A stretch of 8,979 nt of DNA from Pseudomonadota bacterium (GCA_021847125.1 JAJZUK010000016.1:1-8979); one strand, 5' to 3'; positions 1 through 7,823 are shown, counted from the stretch's first letter. Numbers and translations: made by a program. Notes: generated by a model from the sequence alone, not told the origin.

Positions 1-682
1 CGTCGCGCACCATGTCCTCGACGAACTTCGGATTGTCGTAGGCGCGCTCGGTCACGAGCTTTTCGTCCGGGCGCTTGAGCAGCCCGTAGAGTTCGCACGA
101 GGCCTCTTTCTCCACCACGTCGACGATGTCCTCGATCCAGACGAAGTCGTTGGTGCGCGCGGTCACGGTCACGTGCGAGCGCTGATTGTGCGCGCCGTAG
201 GCGGAAATCTTCTTCGAGCACGGGCACAGGCTGGTCACCGGCACCAGCACCTTCATGGTGAAGCGCTGTTTGCCCTGGTCGACGTCGCCGATGAAGGTGA
301 CATCGTAGTCCATCAGGCTTTCGACCTTGGATACCGGTGCCGCCTTGTTCACGAAATAGGGGAAATTCATTTCGATGTGGCCCGACTGCGCCTCGAGCTT
401 TTCCATCATCTCGCCCAGCATGCGCTTGAACGTGTCGACCGAGATCTCGCGCTCGTGCGCATTCAGGATCTCGACGAAACGGGACATGTGCGTGCCCTTG
501 AAATGATGCGGCAGGCGCACGTACATGTTGAAATTGGCGACGGTGTGCTGCACGCCGCCCGAACGCTCGCTCACCTTGACCGGATGGCGGATCGACTTGA
601 TGCCGACCTGGTCGATGGCGAGCCGGCGCGTGTCTTTCGAGCTTTGCACGTCGGCGATGGTCACCGGATCGCGGGTATTCAT
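1..682 (-). CDS. folE2: GTP cyclohydrolase FolE2 (type IB), 3' end cut by window
   Basis: FolE2 converts GTP to 7,8-dihydroneopterin triphosphate, the first step of folate synthesis, in the cytoplasm. It is the metal-flexible alternative to zinc-dependent FolE. 227 codons are visible; the family is about 260 residues, so roughly the last 30-40 are off the left edge. The early segment [11 protein letters not shown], the SLCPCSKK motif (Cys153, Cys155) and [11 protein letters not shown] (His165) are diagnostic. Cys153, His165, Glu207 and Glu222 match, at a constant offset of six, the active-site Cys147, His159, Glu201 and Glu216 known for the Neisseria enzyme. The ATG at 682 is chosen because GGAAGG lies 8 bases upstream. 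An in-frame ATG at 736 would add 18 residues but lies upstream of the predicted transcription start. The gene follows dxs by 84 bases. I see no convincing Zur box, though folE2 genes in some bacteria are Zur-controlled. Confidence 0.96.
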   Translation of the reverse strand, partial: MNTRDPVTIADVQSSKDTRRLAIDQVGIKSIRHPVKVSERSGGVQHTVANFNMYVRLPHHFKGTHMSRFVEILNAHEREISVDTFKRMLGEMMEKLEAQSGHIEMNFPYFVNKAAPVSKVESLMDYDVTFIGDVDQGKQRFTMKVLVPVTSLCPCSKKISAYGAHNQRSHVTVTARTNDFVWIEDIVDVVEKEASCELYGLLKRPDEKLVTERAYDNPKFVEDMVRD

Positions 683-734
683 GAGGGGGCCCTTCCATGG
701 ACGATTGCGGCGCAGGGGCCGCGGCAGATGCTGC

Positions 735-743
735 ATTTTACCA
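735..743 (-). promoter_or_regulatory. Possible extended -10 promoter for folE2
   Basis: Read on the minus strand, the dxs-folE2 gap contains TGGTAAAAT, an extended -10 (TG-n-TAAAAT, five of six bases of TATAAT). I find no good -35 hexamer at 16-18 bases. Transcription would begin near 728 and give a leader of about 45 bases ahead of the ATG at 682. It would let folE2 be expressed apart from the operon. This is prediction only. Confidence 0.4.
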
Positions 744-766
744 TGATAGCCAGTCGCGGCCCGCGC

Positions 767-2614
767 TCAGGCCGGCAGACGCGCCCTAATCGCGGCAAGC
801 AGCCCGGCCTTGTCCAAGCCGACTTCGGCCAGCAGCACGCCGGTATCGCCGTGATCGACGAAGCGGTCCGGCAAACCCAGGTGCAGCAGTTGCGGCGCCA
901 GGCCGGCTGCGGCCAGACATTCAGCCACGGCGCTGCCGGCACCGCCCATGATCGAACCCTCTTCGACCGTCACCAGCAGCTCGTGCGTGCGCGCCAGCTG
1001 TTCCACCAGTGCGCGGTCCAGGGGCTTGACGAAGCGCATATTCGCGAGCGTCGCGTCGAGCTCCTCGGCCGCCTCGAACGCGCTCTGCAACATGCTGCCG
1101 AAAGCCAGGATCGCGATCCTGGCGCCCTGGCGGCGCAGCTCGCCTTTGCCCAGCGGCAGCGCCTGCATTTCCTTGCGGACTTCCACGCCCGGACCGCTGC
1201 CGCGCGGATAGCGCACCGCGGCCGGCGTATCGAGCTGGAATGCGGTGTAGAGCATTTGCCGGCACTCGTTCTCGTCGGCGGGCGCCATCACGGTGAGATT
1301 GGGAATGCAGCGCAGATAGGCGAGATCGAATGCGCCATTGTGCGTCGCTCCGTCGGCGCCGACCAAACCGGCGCGATCGAGTGCGAACACCACCGGCAGA
1401 TTCTGGATCGCCACGTCATGGATCAGCTGATCGTAGGCGCGCTGCAGAAAAGTCGAATAAATCGCGACCACCGGCTTCACGCCTTCGCAGGCGAGCCCCG
1501 CGGCAAACGTCACCGCGTGCTGCTCGGCAATGCCGACGTCGAAATAGCGCCCGGGGAATTCCTGCGCGAAGCGCACCATGCCCGAGCCTTCGCGCATCGC
1601 CGGCGTAATGCCGACCAGGCGTGCATCCTGCGCCGCCATGTCGCACAACCAGTCGCCGAACACCTGCGTATAAGCCGGCTTGCCGCCCGATTTTCCGGCG
1701 ACGATGCCCGCGTCGGGCTGGAACTTGGACACGCCGTGATAGAGCACCGGATCGGCCTCGGCCAGCTTGTAGCCCTGGCCCTTCTTCGTCACCACGTGCA
1801 GAAATTGCGGCCCCTTCAACTCGCGGATGTTCTTCAGCGTCGGAATCAGCGAGTCCAGGTCGTGGCCGTCGATCGGGCCGATATAGTTGAAGCCGAATTC
1901 TTCGAACATGGTCGAAGGTACCACCATGCCCTTGGCATGCTCTTCGACGCGCTTGGCAAGTTCCCATAACGGCGGCACCTTGCCCAGCACACGCTCGCTC
2001 GCCTTGCGCGCCGCACCGTACAAACCTCCGGACAAAAGCCGCGCAAGGTATTTGTTGAGCCCTCCGACCGGCGGCGAGATCGACATGTCGTTGTCGTTGA
2101 GCACGACCAGCAGGTCGGTATCCATCACGCCGGCATTGTTCATCGCCTCGAACGCCATGCCGGCCGACATCGCCCCGTCGCCGATAATTGCGACCGCGCG
2201 CTTGTCCTCCCCGCGCAGCCGCGCCGCCTGTGCCATCCCCAGCGCCGCCGAAATCGAGGTGCTCGAGTGCGCGGTGCCGAACGTGTCGTATTCGCTCTCC
2301 GAGCGCCGCGGAAAACCGGAAATGCCGCCGTGCATGCGCAGCCTGGCCATGCCCTCGCGCCTTCCGGTGAGGATCTTGTGCGCATAGGTCTGGTGGCCGA
2401 CATCCCACACCAGGCGGTCACGCGGGGTATCGAACACATAGTGCAGCGCGATGGTGAGTTCCACCGTACCCAGATTGGACGACAGATGCCCGCCGGTCTG
2501 ACTCACCGATTCGATGATGTAGGCGCGCAGTTCGTCTGCGAGCTGCGCCAGCTGGCGCCGATCCAGCGCGCGCAGCTCGCTCGGACTGTTGACGGTCTTC
2601 AGCAGCTCGTACAT
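767..2614 (-). CDS. dxs: 1-deoxy-D-xylulose-5-phosphate synthase
   Basis: DXS condenses pyruvate with glyceraldehyde 3-phosphate to 1-deoxy-D-xylulose 5-phosphate, using thiamine diphosphate. It is the entry step of the MEP isoprenoid pathway and also feeds thiamine and pyridoxal synthesis. The protein is 615 residues, normal for the family. Visible features are GGHLSSNLG with His43 (E. coli His49), the ThDP/Mg motif GDGAM at 145-149 running to NDND 173-176 (Asp146 and Asn175), [15 protein letters not shown] at 359-373 with catalytic Glu364 (E. coli Glu370), RYPRG 468-472, and a transketolase C-terminal domain from about 495. The ATG at 2614 gives the family-typical [11 protein letters not shown] start. 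The frame stays open upstream into ispA, but that is an antisense-frame artefact of high GC. The ribosome site is weak (AGGA about 13 bases upstream). It lies 77 bases after ispA, which consumes downstream products of the same pathway. Confidence 0.98.
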   Translation of the reverse strand: MYELLKTVNSPSELRALDRRQLAQLADELRAYIIESVSQTGGHLSSNLGTVELTIALHYVFDTPRDRLVWDVGHQTYAHKILTGRREGMARLRMHGGISGFPRRSESEYDTFGTAHSSTSISAALGMAQAARLRGEDKRAVAIIGDGAMSAGMAFEAMNNAGVMDTDLLVVLNDNDMSISPPVGGLNKYLARLLSGGLYGAARKASERVLGKVPPLWELAKRVEEHAKGMVVPSTMFEEFGFNYIGPIDGHDLDSLIPTLKNIRELKGPQFLHVVTKKGQGYKLAEADPVLYHGVSKFQPDAGIVAGKSGGKPAYTQVFGDWLCDMAAQDARLVGITPAMREGSGMVRFAQEFPGRYFDVGIAEQHAVTFAAGLACEGVKPVVAIYSTFLQRAYDQLIHDVAIQNLPVVFALDRAGLVGADGATHNGAFDLAYLRCIPNLTVMAPADENECRQMLYTAFQLDTPAAVRYPRGSGPGVEVRKEMQALPLGKGELRRQGARIAILAFGSMLQSAFEAAEELDATLANMRFVKPLDRALVEQLARTHELLVTVEEGSIMGGAGSAVAECLAAAGLAPQLLHLGLPDRFVDHGDTGVLLAEVGLDKAGLLAAIRARLPA

Positions 2615-2691
2615 TGCCGGATCGTAATCCTGTTTGCCGCGCGGCTCATGCGCTGGTTCGCTATTCAATTTGGACTTTAAAAAATTCGAAT

Positions 2692-3594
2692 CTAGAACTT
2701 GCGCAGCACGATGAAATCGGCCAATTCGCGCAGGCGCGCGGCCCTGGCGCCGAATGGCGACAATGCCGCGTGCGCCTCGGCACGCAGCTCCTCGGCCAAC
2801 GCGCGCGCGCGCGCCAGCCCCAGTATGCTGACATAAGTCGGCTTCGCCTGCGCGGCATCCTTGCCGGCGGTTTTGCCGAGCGTGGCAGTGCTCGCGTCGC
2901 AGTCGAGCACGTCGTCCACCACCTGGAACGCGAGCCCCACCGTCTTGGCATAGCGTTCGAGCCGCTGGAATTCGTCCGGCGCGAGCCCGCTGCCGCAGCG
3001 CGCCCCCAGCACCGTTGCGGCGCGGATCAGCGCCCCGGTCTTGTGGATATGCATGAGTTCGAGCTCGGGCAGGTTGAGCGATTTGCCGACGCTGGCGAGG
3101 TCTATCGCCTGGCCGCCGGCCATGCCGCGCGAGCCGCTTGCGAGCGCCAGGATCTTCAGCATCTCGATTTGCGCGCTCGGGCTGTCCGCCAGCACGTGTT
3201 CGGCCAGAATCTGAAACGCGAGCGGCTGCAGCGCATCTCCCGCGAGCAAGGCGGTCGCCTCGTCGAATTCGATATGGCAAGTGGGCTTGCCCCGGCGCAG
3301 CACATCATTGTCCATGCACGGCAGATCGTCGTGGATCAGGGAGTAGGCATGGATCATTTCGACTGCGGCCGCCACGACTTCCACGCGTGCCGGATCGGCG
3401 CCAGCCAACTCGCCCGCGGCGAAGGAGAGCAGCGGGCGCACGCGCTTGCCGCCGCCAAGCACCGCATAGCGCATGGCGCGATGCAGACGCTCGGGCACGA
3501 TCTCCGGCGCGGGCAGGAAACGCTGCAACGCGGCTTCCATGCGCGTCTGGATCGCAACCATCCAGGCGGCGAAATCACTCGTCTTGTTCGGCAC
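2692..3594 (-). CDS. ispA: Farnesyl diphosphate synthase (geranyltranstransferase)
   Basis: A soluble trans-prenyl synthase that adds IPP to DMAPP and GPP to give farnesyl diphosphate, precursor of quinone side chains, undecaprenyl phosphate and hopanoids. 300 residues, the usual length. GGGKRVRP at 47-54 binds IPP. The first Asp-rich motif is DDLPCMD at 89-95, with the two-residue insertion characteristic of bacterial FPP synthases, and the second is DDVLD at 227-231. Both bind the Mg-diphosphate. The KTGALI segment at 185-190 is also typical. The ATG at 3594 overlaps the 3' end of xseB by 20 bases, suggesting translational coupling. An internal ATG at 3561 would remove 11 residues and cut into the conserved DFAAWM start, so it is less likely. 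dxs follows, as in many proteobacterial xseB-ispA-dxs clusters. Confidence 0.97.
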   Translation of the reverse strand: MPNKTSDFAAWMVAIQTRMEAALQRFLPAPEIVPERLHRAMRYAVLGGGKRVRPLLSFAAGELAGADPARVEVVAAAVEMIHAYSLIHDDLPCMDNDVLRRGKPTCHIEFDEATALLAGDALQPLAFQILAEHVLADSPSAQIEMLKILALASGSRGMAGGQAIDLASVGKSLNLPELELMHIHKTGALIRAATVLGARCGSGLAPDEFQRLERYAKTVGLAFQVVDDVLDCDASTATLGKTAGKDAAQAKPTYVSILGLARARALAEELRAEAHAALSPFGARAARLRELADFIVLRKF

Positions 3595-3829
3595 CAGGAA
3601 ACGCTTGGAGAGTATTGGCTTCGAGCATCTGCACTTGCTGCTGGGCCTGCGCGAGCTTGGCCTGGCAGTATTGCGCCAGTTCCAGTCCGCGCTTATGCGC
3701 AGCCAGGGATTGCTCCAGGGAGAGCTGCCCCGATTCCATCCCGGCGACGAGCTTTTCCAGCTCGGCCAGCGCGGCTTCGAAGCTCGGAGACTCGCCGCCG
3801 GCGGAAGTTGACTTGGGCGACTTGGACAT
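3575..3829 (-). CDS. xseB: Exodeoxyribonuclease VII small subunit
   Basis: Small subunit of exonuclease VII, which binds several to one on XseA and supports degradation of single-stranded DNA to oligonucleotides. xseA is not in the window. 84 residues, family-sized. The signature lies at about 16-48: SFEAALAELEKLVAGMESGQLSLEQSL, followed by the helical stretch HKRGLELAQYCQAKLAQAQQQV, which forms the typical two-helix structure. The first 14 residues are a variable Ser/Lys-rich tail. The ATG at 3829 has AAGG only about 13 bases upstream, so initiation looks weak. It is the first gene of the leftward operon and its last 20 bases overlap the ispA start. Confidence 0.94.
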   Translation of the reverse strand: MSKSPKSTSAGGESPSFEAALAELEKLVAGMESGQLSLEQSLAAHKRGLELAQYCQAKLAQAQQQVQMLEANTLQAFPGAEQDE

Positions 3830-3856
3830 GATGTCGATAAAACCTTATAAAACGAG

Positions 3857-3886
3857 AAAATAGCTGAACTCCACCCTGCCAGTCAA
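3857..3886 (-). promoter_or_regulatory. Predicted sigma-70 promoter for xseB-ispA-dxs
   Basis: On the minus strand a -35 TTGACT (3886-3881, five of six consensus bases) is followed by an 18-base spacer and -10 TATTTT (3862-3857, four of six). Transcription would start near 3850, about 20 bases upstream of the xseB ATG. The -35 overlaps that of the divergent promoter. Confidence 0.5.
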
Positions 3887-3905
3887 ATCAAAAACACGGT
3901 AAAAT
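3876..3905 (+). promoter_or_regulatory. Predicted sigma-70 promoter for the Rieske gene
   Basis: A -35 CTGCCA (3876-3881, four of six) is separated by 18 bases from -10 TAAAAT (3900-3905, five of six). Transcription would start near 3912, giving a leader of about 60 bases before the ATG at 3975. Positions 3881-3886 also form the -35 of the leftward promoter. Confidence 0.45.
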
Positions 3906-3974
3906 TATGAAATATTGGCCTTTTGCCGACTGAATTGCTGTGCGCGTCGCGCACCAGTCAAGCGAGGTTAAGTA

Positions 3975-5078
3975 ATGTCCGATATCGCCAACCCGTCAAA
4001 ACTCAAGCAAAGCAGCCCGCAGCTCCCCGTCTCCTGGTATTTCGACCAGCAGATGCTCGAGCTCGAGCAAAGGCTGCTGTTCGAGAACGGCCCGGGCTAT
4101 ATCGGCCACGAGCTGATGGTGCCTAACGAAGGGGACTATCACAGCCTCGCGTGGATGGACCATGCCAAGCTGCTGATCCGCAACGCGCAGGGCGTCGAGC
4201 TCCTGTCCAATATCTGCCGCCATCGCCAAGCGATCATGCTCGAAGGTCGCGGCAATGCGCGCAACATCGTCTGCCCGCTGCACCGCTGGACTTACGATAC
4301 GCGCGGCGAGCTGCTGGGCGCACCGCACTTTCCCGACAATCCCTGCCTCAGCCTGCCGAAGACGCCGCTGCAGAACTGGAACGGGCTGCTGTTCGCGGGC
4401 AAGCGCGGCGTCGCGCAGGATCTCGCCGGGCTGCGCGAACGCGCGGATTTGGATTTCTCCGGCTACATGCTCGACCGCGTGCACATCCACGAGTGCAATT
4501 ACAACTGGAAGACGTTCATCGAGGTCTACCTCGAGGATTACCACGTCGTGCCGTTCCATCCCGGCCTGGGCAATTTCGTCACCTGCGACGACCTCGAGTG
4601 GCAATTCGGCGAGCGCCACTCGGTGCAGACCGTGGGCATCAACAACCGCCTCGCCAAAGCCGGCACTGCGACCTACGCGCGCTGGCACAAGGCGGTGCTC
4701 GACTACTACCAGGGCGAGATTCCGCCCCACGGCGCGATCTGGCTCACGCTCTACCCGAACATCATGATCGAGTGGTACCCGCATGTGCTGGTGGTGAGCA
4801 CCGTACATCCGCGCAGGCCGCAAGCGACCACCAACGTAGTCGAGTTCTACTATCCCGAAGACGTGGCCCTGTTCGAACGCGAATTCATCGAGGCCGAGCA
4901 GGCAGCCTACTGGGAAACCGCGATCGAGGACGACGAGATCGCGCTGCGCATGGACCGCGGCCGCCGTGCGCTGATGCAGCAAGGCATCAGCCAGGCCGGG
5001 CCGTACCAGTCGCCGATGGAAGACGGCATGCTGCATTTCCACGAATACCTGCGGCGCGAACTGGGCAAGCCTGTCTGA
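3975..5078 (+). CDS. Rieske [2Fe-2S] non-heme iron oxygenase, alpha-subunit type, substrate unknown
   Basis: 367 residues, with the two-domain layout of ring-hydroxylating oxygenase alpha subunits. An N-terminal Rieske domain (about 20-140) has Cys81-x-His83 and, after 16 residues, Cys100-x2-His103, the full set of cluster ligands. A C-terminal SRPBCC-fold catalytic domain has NWKTFIEVYLEDYH with Asp188, His190 and His195 in the D-x-H-x4-H arrangement expected for the mononuclear iron site. EDDEIALRMDRG at 318-329 aligns with the usual C-terminal block, making Asp319 the likely third ligand. Such enzymes use O2 and electrons from a ferredoxin/reductase to hydroxylate or demethylate substrates. 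No beta subunit, ferredoxin or reductase is nearby, so the partner must be elsewhere. There is a good ribosome site, GAGG 7 bases before the ATG. The substrate cannot be read from the sequence; choline-monooxygenase-like and aromatic-type activities are both possible. Confidence 0.9.
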   Translation: MSDIANPSKLKQSSPQLPVSWYFDQQMLELEQRLLFENGPGYIGHELMVPNEGDYHSLAWMDHAKLLIRNAQGVELLSNICRHRQAIMLEGRGNARNIVCPLHRWTYDTRGELLGAPHFPDNPCLSLPKTPLQNWNGLLFAGKRGVAQDLAGLRERADLDFSGYMLDRVHIHECNYNWKTFIEVYLEDYHVVPFHPGLGNFVTCDDLEWQFGERHSVQTVGINNRLAKAGTATYARWHKAVLDYYQGEIPPHGAIWLTLYPNIMIEWYPHVLVVSTVHPRRPQATTNVVEFYYPEDVALFEREFIEAEQAAYWETAIEDDEIALRMDRGRRALMQQGISQAGPYQSPMEDGMLHFHEYLRRELGKPV

Positions 5079-5147
5079 CGCCCCGCGCAGCCGCTGCCGG
5101 CACTCCGCTATCGCCCAGCCATCCAGAACATTTCGCCGAGAACATCT

Positions 5148-5990
5148 ATGCCGCATACCACTTTGGTCAGCACCGCAGAACTCGCCGCGCACCTAGCCGA
5201 TCCCGCGTGGCTGGTGTTCGACTGCCGCCACGATCTCGCCAAGCCGGAATCCGGCGCGCAGGAATACGCGAGCGCGCACATTCCCGGCGCACGCTTCATG
5301 CACCTGGACCGCGATCTCTCGGCGCCTGCCACAGGCAAGAACGGCCGCCATCCTTTGCCCGATCCGCAGGCCTTCGCGCGCACCCTGGCGGGCGCCGGCG
5401 TCGACGCGAACAAGCAAGTCGTCGCCTATGACGCGCAGACCGGCGTGTATGCCGCGCGGCTGTGGTGGATGCTGCGCTGGCTGGGACATGAAAACGTCGC
5501 CGTGCTCGACGGCGGCTACGCCAAGTGGACGAAGGAAGCGCGGCCGCTGAGCAGCGTCGTGCCGCAGCCCGCAGCTGCTCATTTCAGCGGCCGGCCGCGC
5601 GCCGTTCCGATAGACGCGGCCGATTTGCTGGGATCGCTCGGCCATACCGGCCGCGTGCTCATCGACGCGCGCTCGCCCGATCGTTTCCGCGGCGAGAACG
5701 AAACCCTCGATCCCATAGGCGGCCGCATTCCGGGCTCCATTAACCGCTTTTTCCGCGAAAACCTGGACGCGGCCGGGTGCTTCAGGCCCGCAGCGGAACT
5801 GCATCAGGCTTTCTCCGCCCTGCTGGGCAAGCTGCCGCCGCAAGCCGTCGTGCATTCCTGCGGCTCCGGCGTGTCCGCCTGCCACAACCTGCTCGCCATG
5901 GAAATTGCCGGTCTGCCGGGATCCCGGCTTTACCCGGGATCCTGGAGCGAGTGGTGCAGCGACCCTGCCCGCCCGATCGCAAAGGGCTGA
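5148..5990 (+). CDS. sseA: 3-mercaptopyruvate/thiosulfate sulfurtransferase (tandem rhodanese)
   Basis: Transfers sulfane sulfur from 3-mercaptopyruvate or thiosulfate to cyanide or thiol acceptors through a cysteine persulfide. 280 residues, two rhodanese domains. The N-terminal one (about 7-135) is non-catalytic, with Asp95 in DAQTGVYAARLWWMLR where a cysteine would sit. The C-terminal one (about 150-278) carries CGSGVSAC at 238-245 with nucleophile Cys238. The CGSGV loop, rather than the CRKGV of true thiosulfate sulfurtransferases, favours mercaptopyruvate as substrate, as in E. coli SseA. The C-terminal GSWSEWCSDPARPIA is family-typical. No signal peptide is seen, so it is cytoplasmic. 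The ATG at 5148 has only a weak GAG site nearby. It follows the Rieske gene by 69 bases on the same strand and may be co-transcribed with it, but no functional link is evident. Confidence 0.93.
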   Translation: MPHTTLVSTAELAAHLADPAWLVFDCRHDLAKPESGAQEYASAHIPGARFMHLDRDLSAPATGKNGRHPLPDPQAFARTLAGAGVDANKQVVAYDAQTGVYAARLWWMLRWLGHENVAVLDGGYAKWTKEARPLSSVVPQPAAAHFSGRPRAVPIDAADLLGSLGHTGRVLIDARSPDRFRGENETLDPIGGRIPGSINRFFRENLDAAGCFRPAAELHQAFSALLGKLPPQAVVHSCGSGVSACHNLLAMEIAGLPGSRLYPGSWSEWCSDPARPIAKG

Positions 5991-6053
5991 AGCGCTCGCC
6001 CGCCAGGGCAGGCGCAGCACCCCGCCCTTGGGCGCATTAGTCAGCGCAAGTCC

Positions 6054-6431
6054 GTGCTCGCCGATCTGATCCTGCTGGTTCATTTCGCGCTGGCCGCGTT
6101 CATCGTCCTGGGCCTGCCGCTGGTGTGGCTGGGCGCCTGGCGCGCCTGGAACTGGACACGCAATCGCGCCTGGCGCTACGCGCATGCCGCAGCCATCGTG
6201 GTGGTCGCGGCCGAGGCCCTGGCTGGCAGCCTCTGCCCGCTGACGCGCTGGGAAGACGCCTTGCGCGCCGAAGCCGACGGCAGAAGCTTCGTCGGCCGCT
6301 GGATTGCGCGGCTGCTGTACTACGACTTCCCCGAATGGGCCTTCACCCTGGCCTATGTCGTGTACGCGCTGGCGACGCTGGCGAGCCTGCGCTTGATCGC
6401 ACCGCGCGCGCCTTCCCGCGCCGGCCGATAA
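6054..6431 (+). CDS. DUF2784 family small membrane protein
   Basis: 125 residues, matching the DUF2784 pattern; the function of this family is unknown. Three hydrophobic spans are visible: about 3-28 (with HFALAAFIVLGLPLVWLG), 42-61 and 93-115, so it is probably an inner-membrane protein. Between spans two and three is the conserved block GSLCPLTRWEDALR (58-71), with Cys61, Pro62 and Glu67, followed by an aromatic LLYYDFPEW loop (87-95). Both are characteristic of the family. The start is a GTG at 6054 with only a poor ribosome site (GCAAG). No ATG in frame begins early enough to keep span one. It lies 63 bases after sseA and 20 bases before thyA, which suggests read-through into thyA. Confidence 0.85.
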   Translation: MLADLILLVHFALAAFIVLGLPLVWLGAWRAWNWTRNRAWRYAHAAAIVVVAAEALAGSLCPLTRWEDALRAEADGRSFVGRWIARLLYYDFPEWAFTLAYVVYALATLASLRLIAPRAPSRAGR

Positions 6432-6436
6432 CAGGC

Positions 6437-6442
6437 TAGAAT
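6437..6442 (+). promoter_or_regulatory. Possible -10 element immediately before thyA
   Basis: TAGAAT (five of six consensus bases) lies 9 bases before the thyA ATG. No strong -35 is visible; TTCCCG at an 18-base spacer is poor. If used, transcription would start around 6448-6450, leaving only about 2-4 leader bases. That would agree with the lack of any Shine-Dalgarno sequence before thyA. Speculative. Confidence 0.28.
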
Positions 6443-6451
6443 TTTGACCCT

Positions 6452-7261
6452 ATGACTACCAGCCATCCGGAACAGCAGTATCTCGACCTGCTGCGCCATG
6501 TGATCGAACAGGGCGCGAAAAAGAGCGACCGCACCGGCACCGGCACGCTGTCGGTGTTCGGCTGGCAAATGCGTTTCCCGCTGACGCCTTTCCCCTTGCT
6601 CACCACGAAGAAGCTGCACCTGAAGTCGATCGTTCACGAGCTGCTGTGGTTCCTGCAGGGCGATACCAACGTGCGCTACCTGCGCGAACACGGCGTGAGC
6701 ATCTGGGACGAGTGGGCCGATGCCGACGGCGAGCTCGGGCCGGTGTACGGTTCCCAGTGGCGCAAGTGGAAGGCGCCGGACGGGCGTTCGATCGACCAGA
6801 TCGCGCAACTGATCGAGGGCATCAAGAAGAATCCCGATTCGCGCCGCCACATCGTCAGCGCCTGGAATCCGGCCGATATCGAGCGCATGAAGCTTCCGCC
6901 CTGCCATGCGCTGTTCCAGTTCTATGTCGCGGACGGCAGGCTTTCCTGTCAGCTGTACCAGCGAAGCGCTGATTTGTTCCTCGGCGTGCCCTTCAATATT
7001 GCGTCCTATGCGCTGCTGAGCTTGATGGTGGCGCAGGTGTGCGGGCTGCAGCCGGGTGAGTTCGTGCATACGCTGGGCGACGCGCATCTGTACCTCAACC
7101 ACCTGGATCAGGCGCGCGAGCAGCTTGCGCGCGCGCCGCGACCATTGCCGCTGATGCACCTCAACGCGGCGGTGAAAGACATCTTCGGCTTCCGCTACGA
7201 AGATTTTCGCCTGGAGGGCTACGAGCCGCATCCTGCGATCAAGGCGCCGATCGCCGTCTGA
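6452..7261 (+). CDS. thyA: Thymidylate synthase
   Basis: ThyA methylates dUMP to dTMP with 5,10-methylene-THF, which becomes dihydrofolate. It is a cytoplasmic homodimer. 269 residues against 264 in E. coli, with the extra five near the N terminus. Catalytic Cys151 sits in [12 protein letters not shown]. Phosphate-binding arginines are Arg27 (DRTGTGT), Arg131-Arg132 (SRRH, contributed by the partner subunit) and Arg171 (QRSAD). Asp174, Asn182, His212 and Tyr214 match the dUMP-binding residues, and Glu63 and Trp85 match the E. coli active site. The conserved C terminus IKAPIAV is intact. There is no recognisable ribosome site ahead of the ATG. The stop overlaps the ATG of a 7-codon frame that leads to folA, whose product recycles the dihydrofolate made here. 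Confidence 0.98.
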   Translation: MTTSHPEQQYLDLLRHVIEQGAKKSDRTGTGTLSVFGWQMRFPLTPFPLLTTKKLHLKSIVHELLWFLQGDTNVRYLREHGVSIWDEWADADGELGPVYGSQWRKWKAPDGRSIDQIAQLIEGIKKNPDSRRHIVSAWNPADIERMKLPPCHALFQFYVADGRLSCQLYQRSADLFLGVPFNIASYALLSLMVAQVCGLQPGEFVHTLGDAHLYLNHLDQAREQLARAPRPLPLMHLNAAVKDIFGFRYEDFRLEGYEPHPAIKAPIAV

Positions 7262-7284
7262 TGCCGCAAGCCGCGCCACTGTGA
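7261..7284 (+). other. Seven-codon reading frame bridging thyA and folA
   Basis: The thyA stop is part of TGATG, so an ATG starts at 7261. Its frame reads MPQAAPL and ends with a TGA at 7282-7284. That TGA overlaps the proposed folA GTG start as GTGA. A terminating thyA ribosome could re-initiate here and again at folA. Translation of the peptide is unproven and it may be chance. Confidence 0.25.
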
Positions 7285-7823
7285 TCGAGCCGGCCAGCCC
7301 TGCGCAGCACCGCGTGTCGCCGGCGGCGGGGACCGCCCGCATTTGCCTCATCGCCGCGCTGGCGGCGAACCGCGTCATCGGCAAAAACAACACCATGCCC
7401 TGGCACCTGCCCGCCGATCTCAAGCGCTTCAAGGCCCTGACGCTGGGCCATCCGGTGCTCATGGGCCGCAAGACCTACGAATCCATAGGCAAACCGTTGC
7501 CGGGGCGGCGCAACCTGGTGATCACGCGCAATCGCGACTACAGCGCCCCGGGCTGCGAGGTGGTGCACTCGCTCGACGCGGCGCTCGACGCCTGTCCCGG
7601 CGCGGAGGTGATTTTCATCATCGGTGGCGCCGAACTGTACCGCCAGGCGCTGCCGCGCGCGCAGCGCCTGGAGTTCACCGAAATCCATGCCGAGTTCGAT
7701 GGCGACACGCGCTTCCCGCAGTTTGCATCGGATCAGTGGCGCGAAACCGCACGCGAATGCCACGGCGCCGAAGCCGGCGCGCCCTTCGCTTACGATTTCG
7801 TTCGCTACGAGCGCATCGCCTGA
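7281..7823 (+). CDS. folA: Dihydrofolate reductase
   Basis: FolA reduces dihydrofolate to tetrahydrofolate with NADPH, and is the target of trimethoprim. From a GTG at 7281 it has 180 residues, about 20 more than E. coli (159). The surplus is an N-terminal tail before RICLIAALAANRVIG. Visible are NTMPWHLPADLKRFK (37-51) with Trp41 and catalytic Asp46 (E. coli Trp22 and Asp27), MGRKTYESIGKPLPGR (61-76) for NADPH and folate binding, and IIGGAELY (113-120). The start is uncertain: a GTG at 7314 would shorten the tail by 11 residues, and neither start has a clear ribosome site. It lies 19 bases after thyA, consistent with a thyA-folA operon in which the second enzyme recycles the product of the first. 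Confidence 0.96.
   Translation: MIEPASPAQHRVSPAAGTARICLIAALAANRVIGKNNTMPWHLPADLKRFKALTLGHPVLMGRKTYESIGKPLPGRRNLVITRNRDYSAPGCEVVHSLDAALDACPGAEVIFIIGGAELYRQALPRAQRLEFTEIHAEFDGDTRFPQFASDQWRETARECHGAEAGAPFAYDFVRYERIA

Noticed and set aside
173..1969. 598-codon open frame on the plus strand opposite folE2 and dxs
   Set aside because: It is antisense to two unmistakable genes, is rich in His, Arg, Ala and Gln without family motifs, and is what GC-rich coding DNA yields in the complementary frame. The same applies to the plus frame at 2614-3831 and the minus frames at 3996-5192, 5193-6185 and 6353-7471.
2615..3280. N-terminal extension of dxs to an upstream start in the same frame
   Set aside because: The extension runs through ispA in another frame, and DXS proteins begin at the equivalent of the Met at 2614. 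A TTG at about 2668 is in frame but has no ribosome site.
5916..5942. Palindrome CCGGGATCCCGG followed by a second CCGGGATCC inside sseA
   Set aside because: It lies in the conserved C-terminal coding part (LPGSRLYPGSW) and is explained by Pro-Gly-Ser codons. I see no sign of an inserted element or site.
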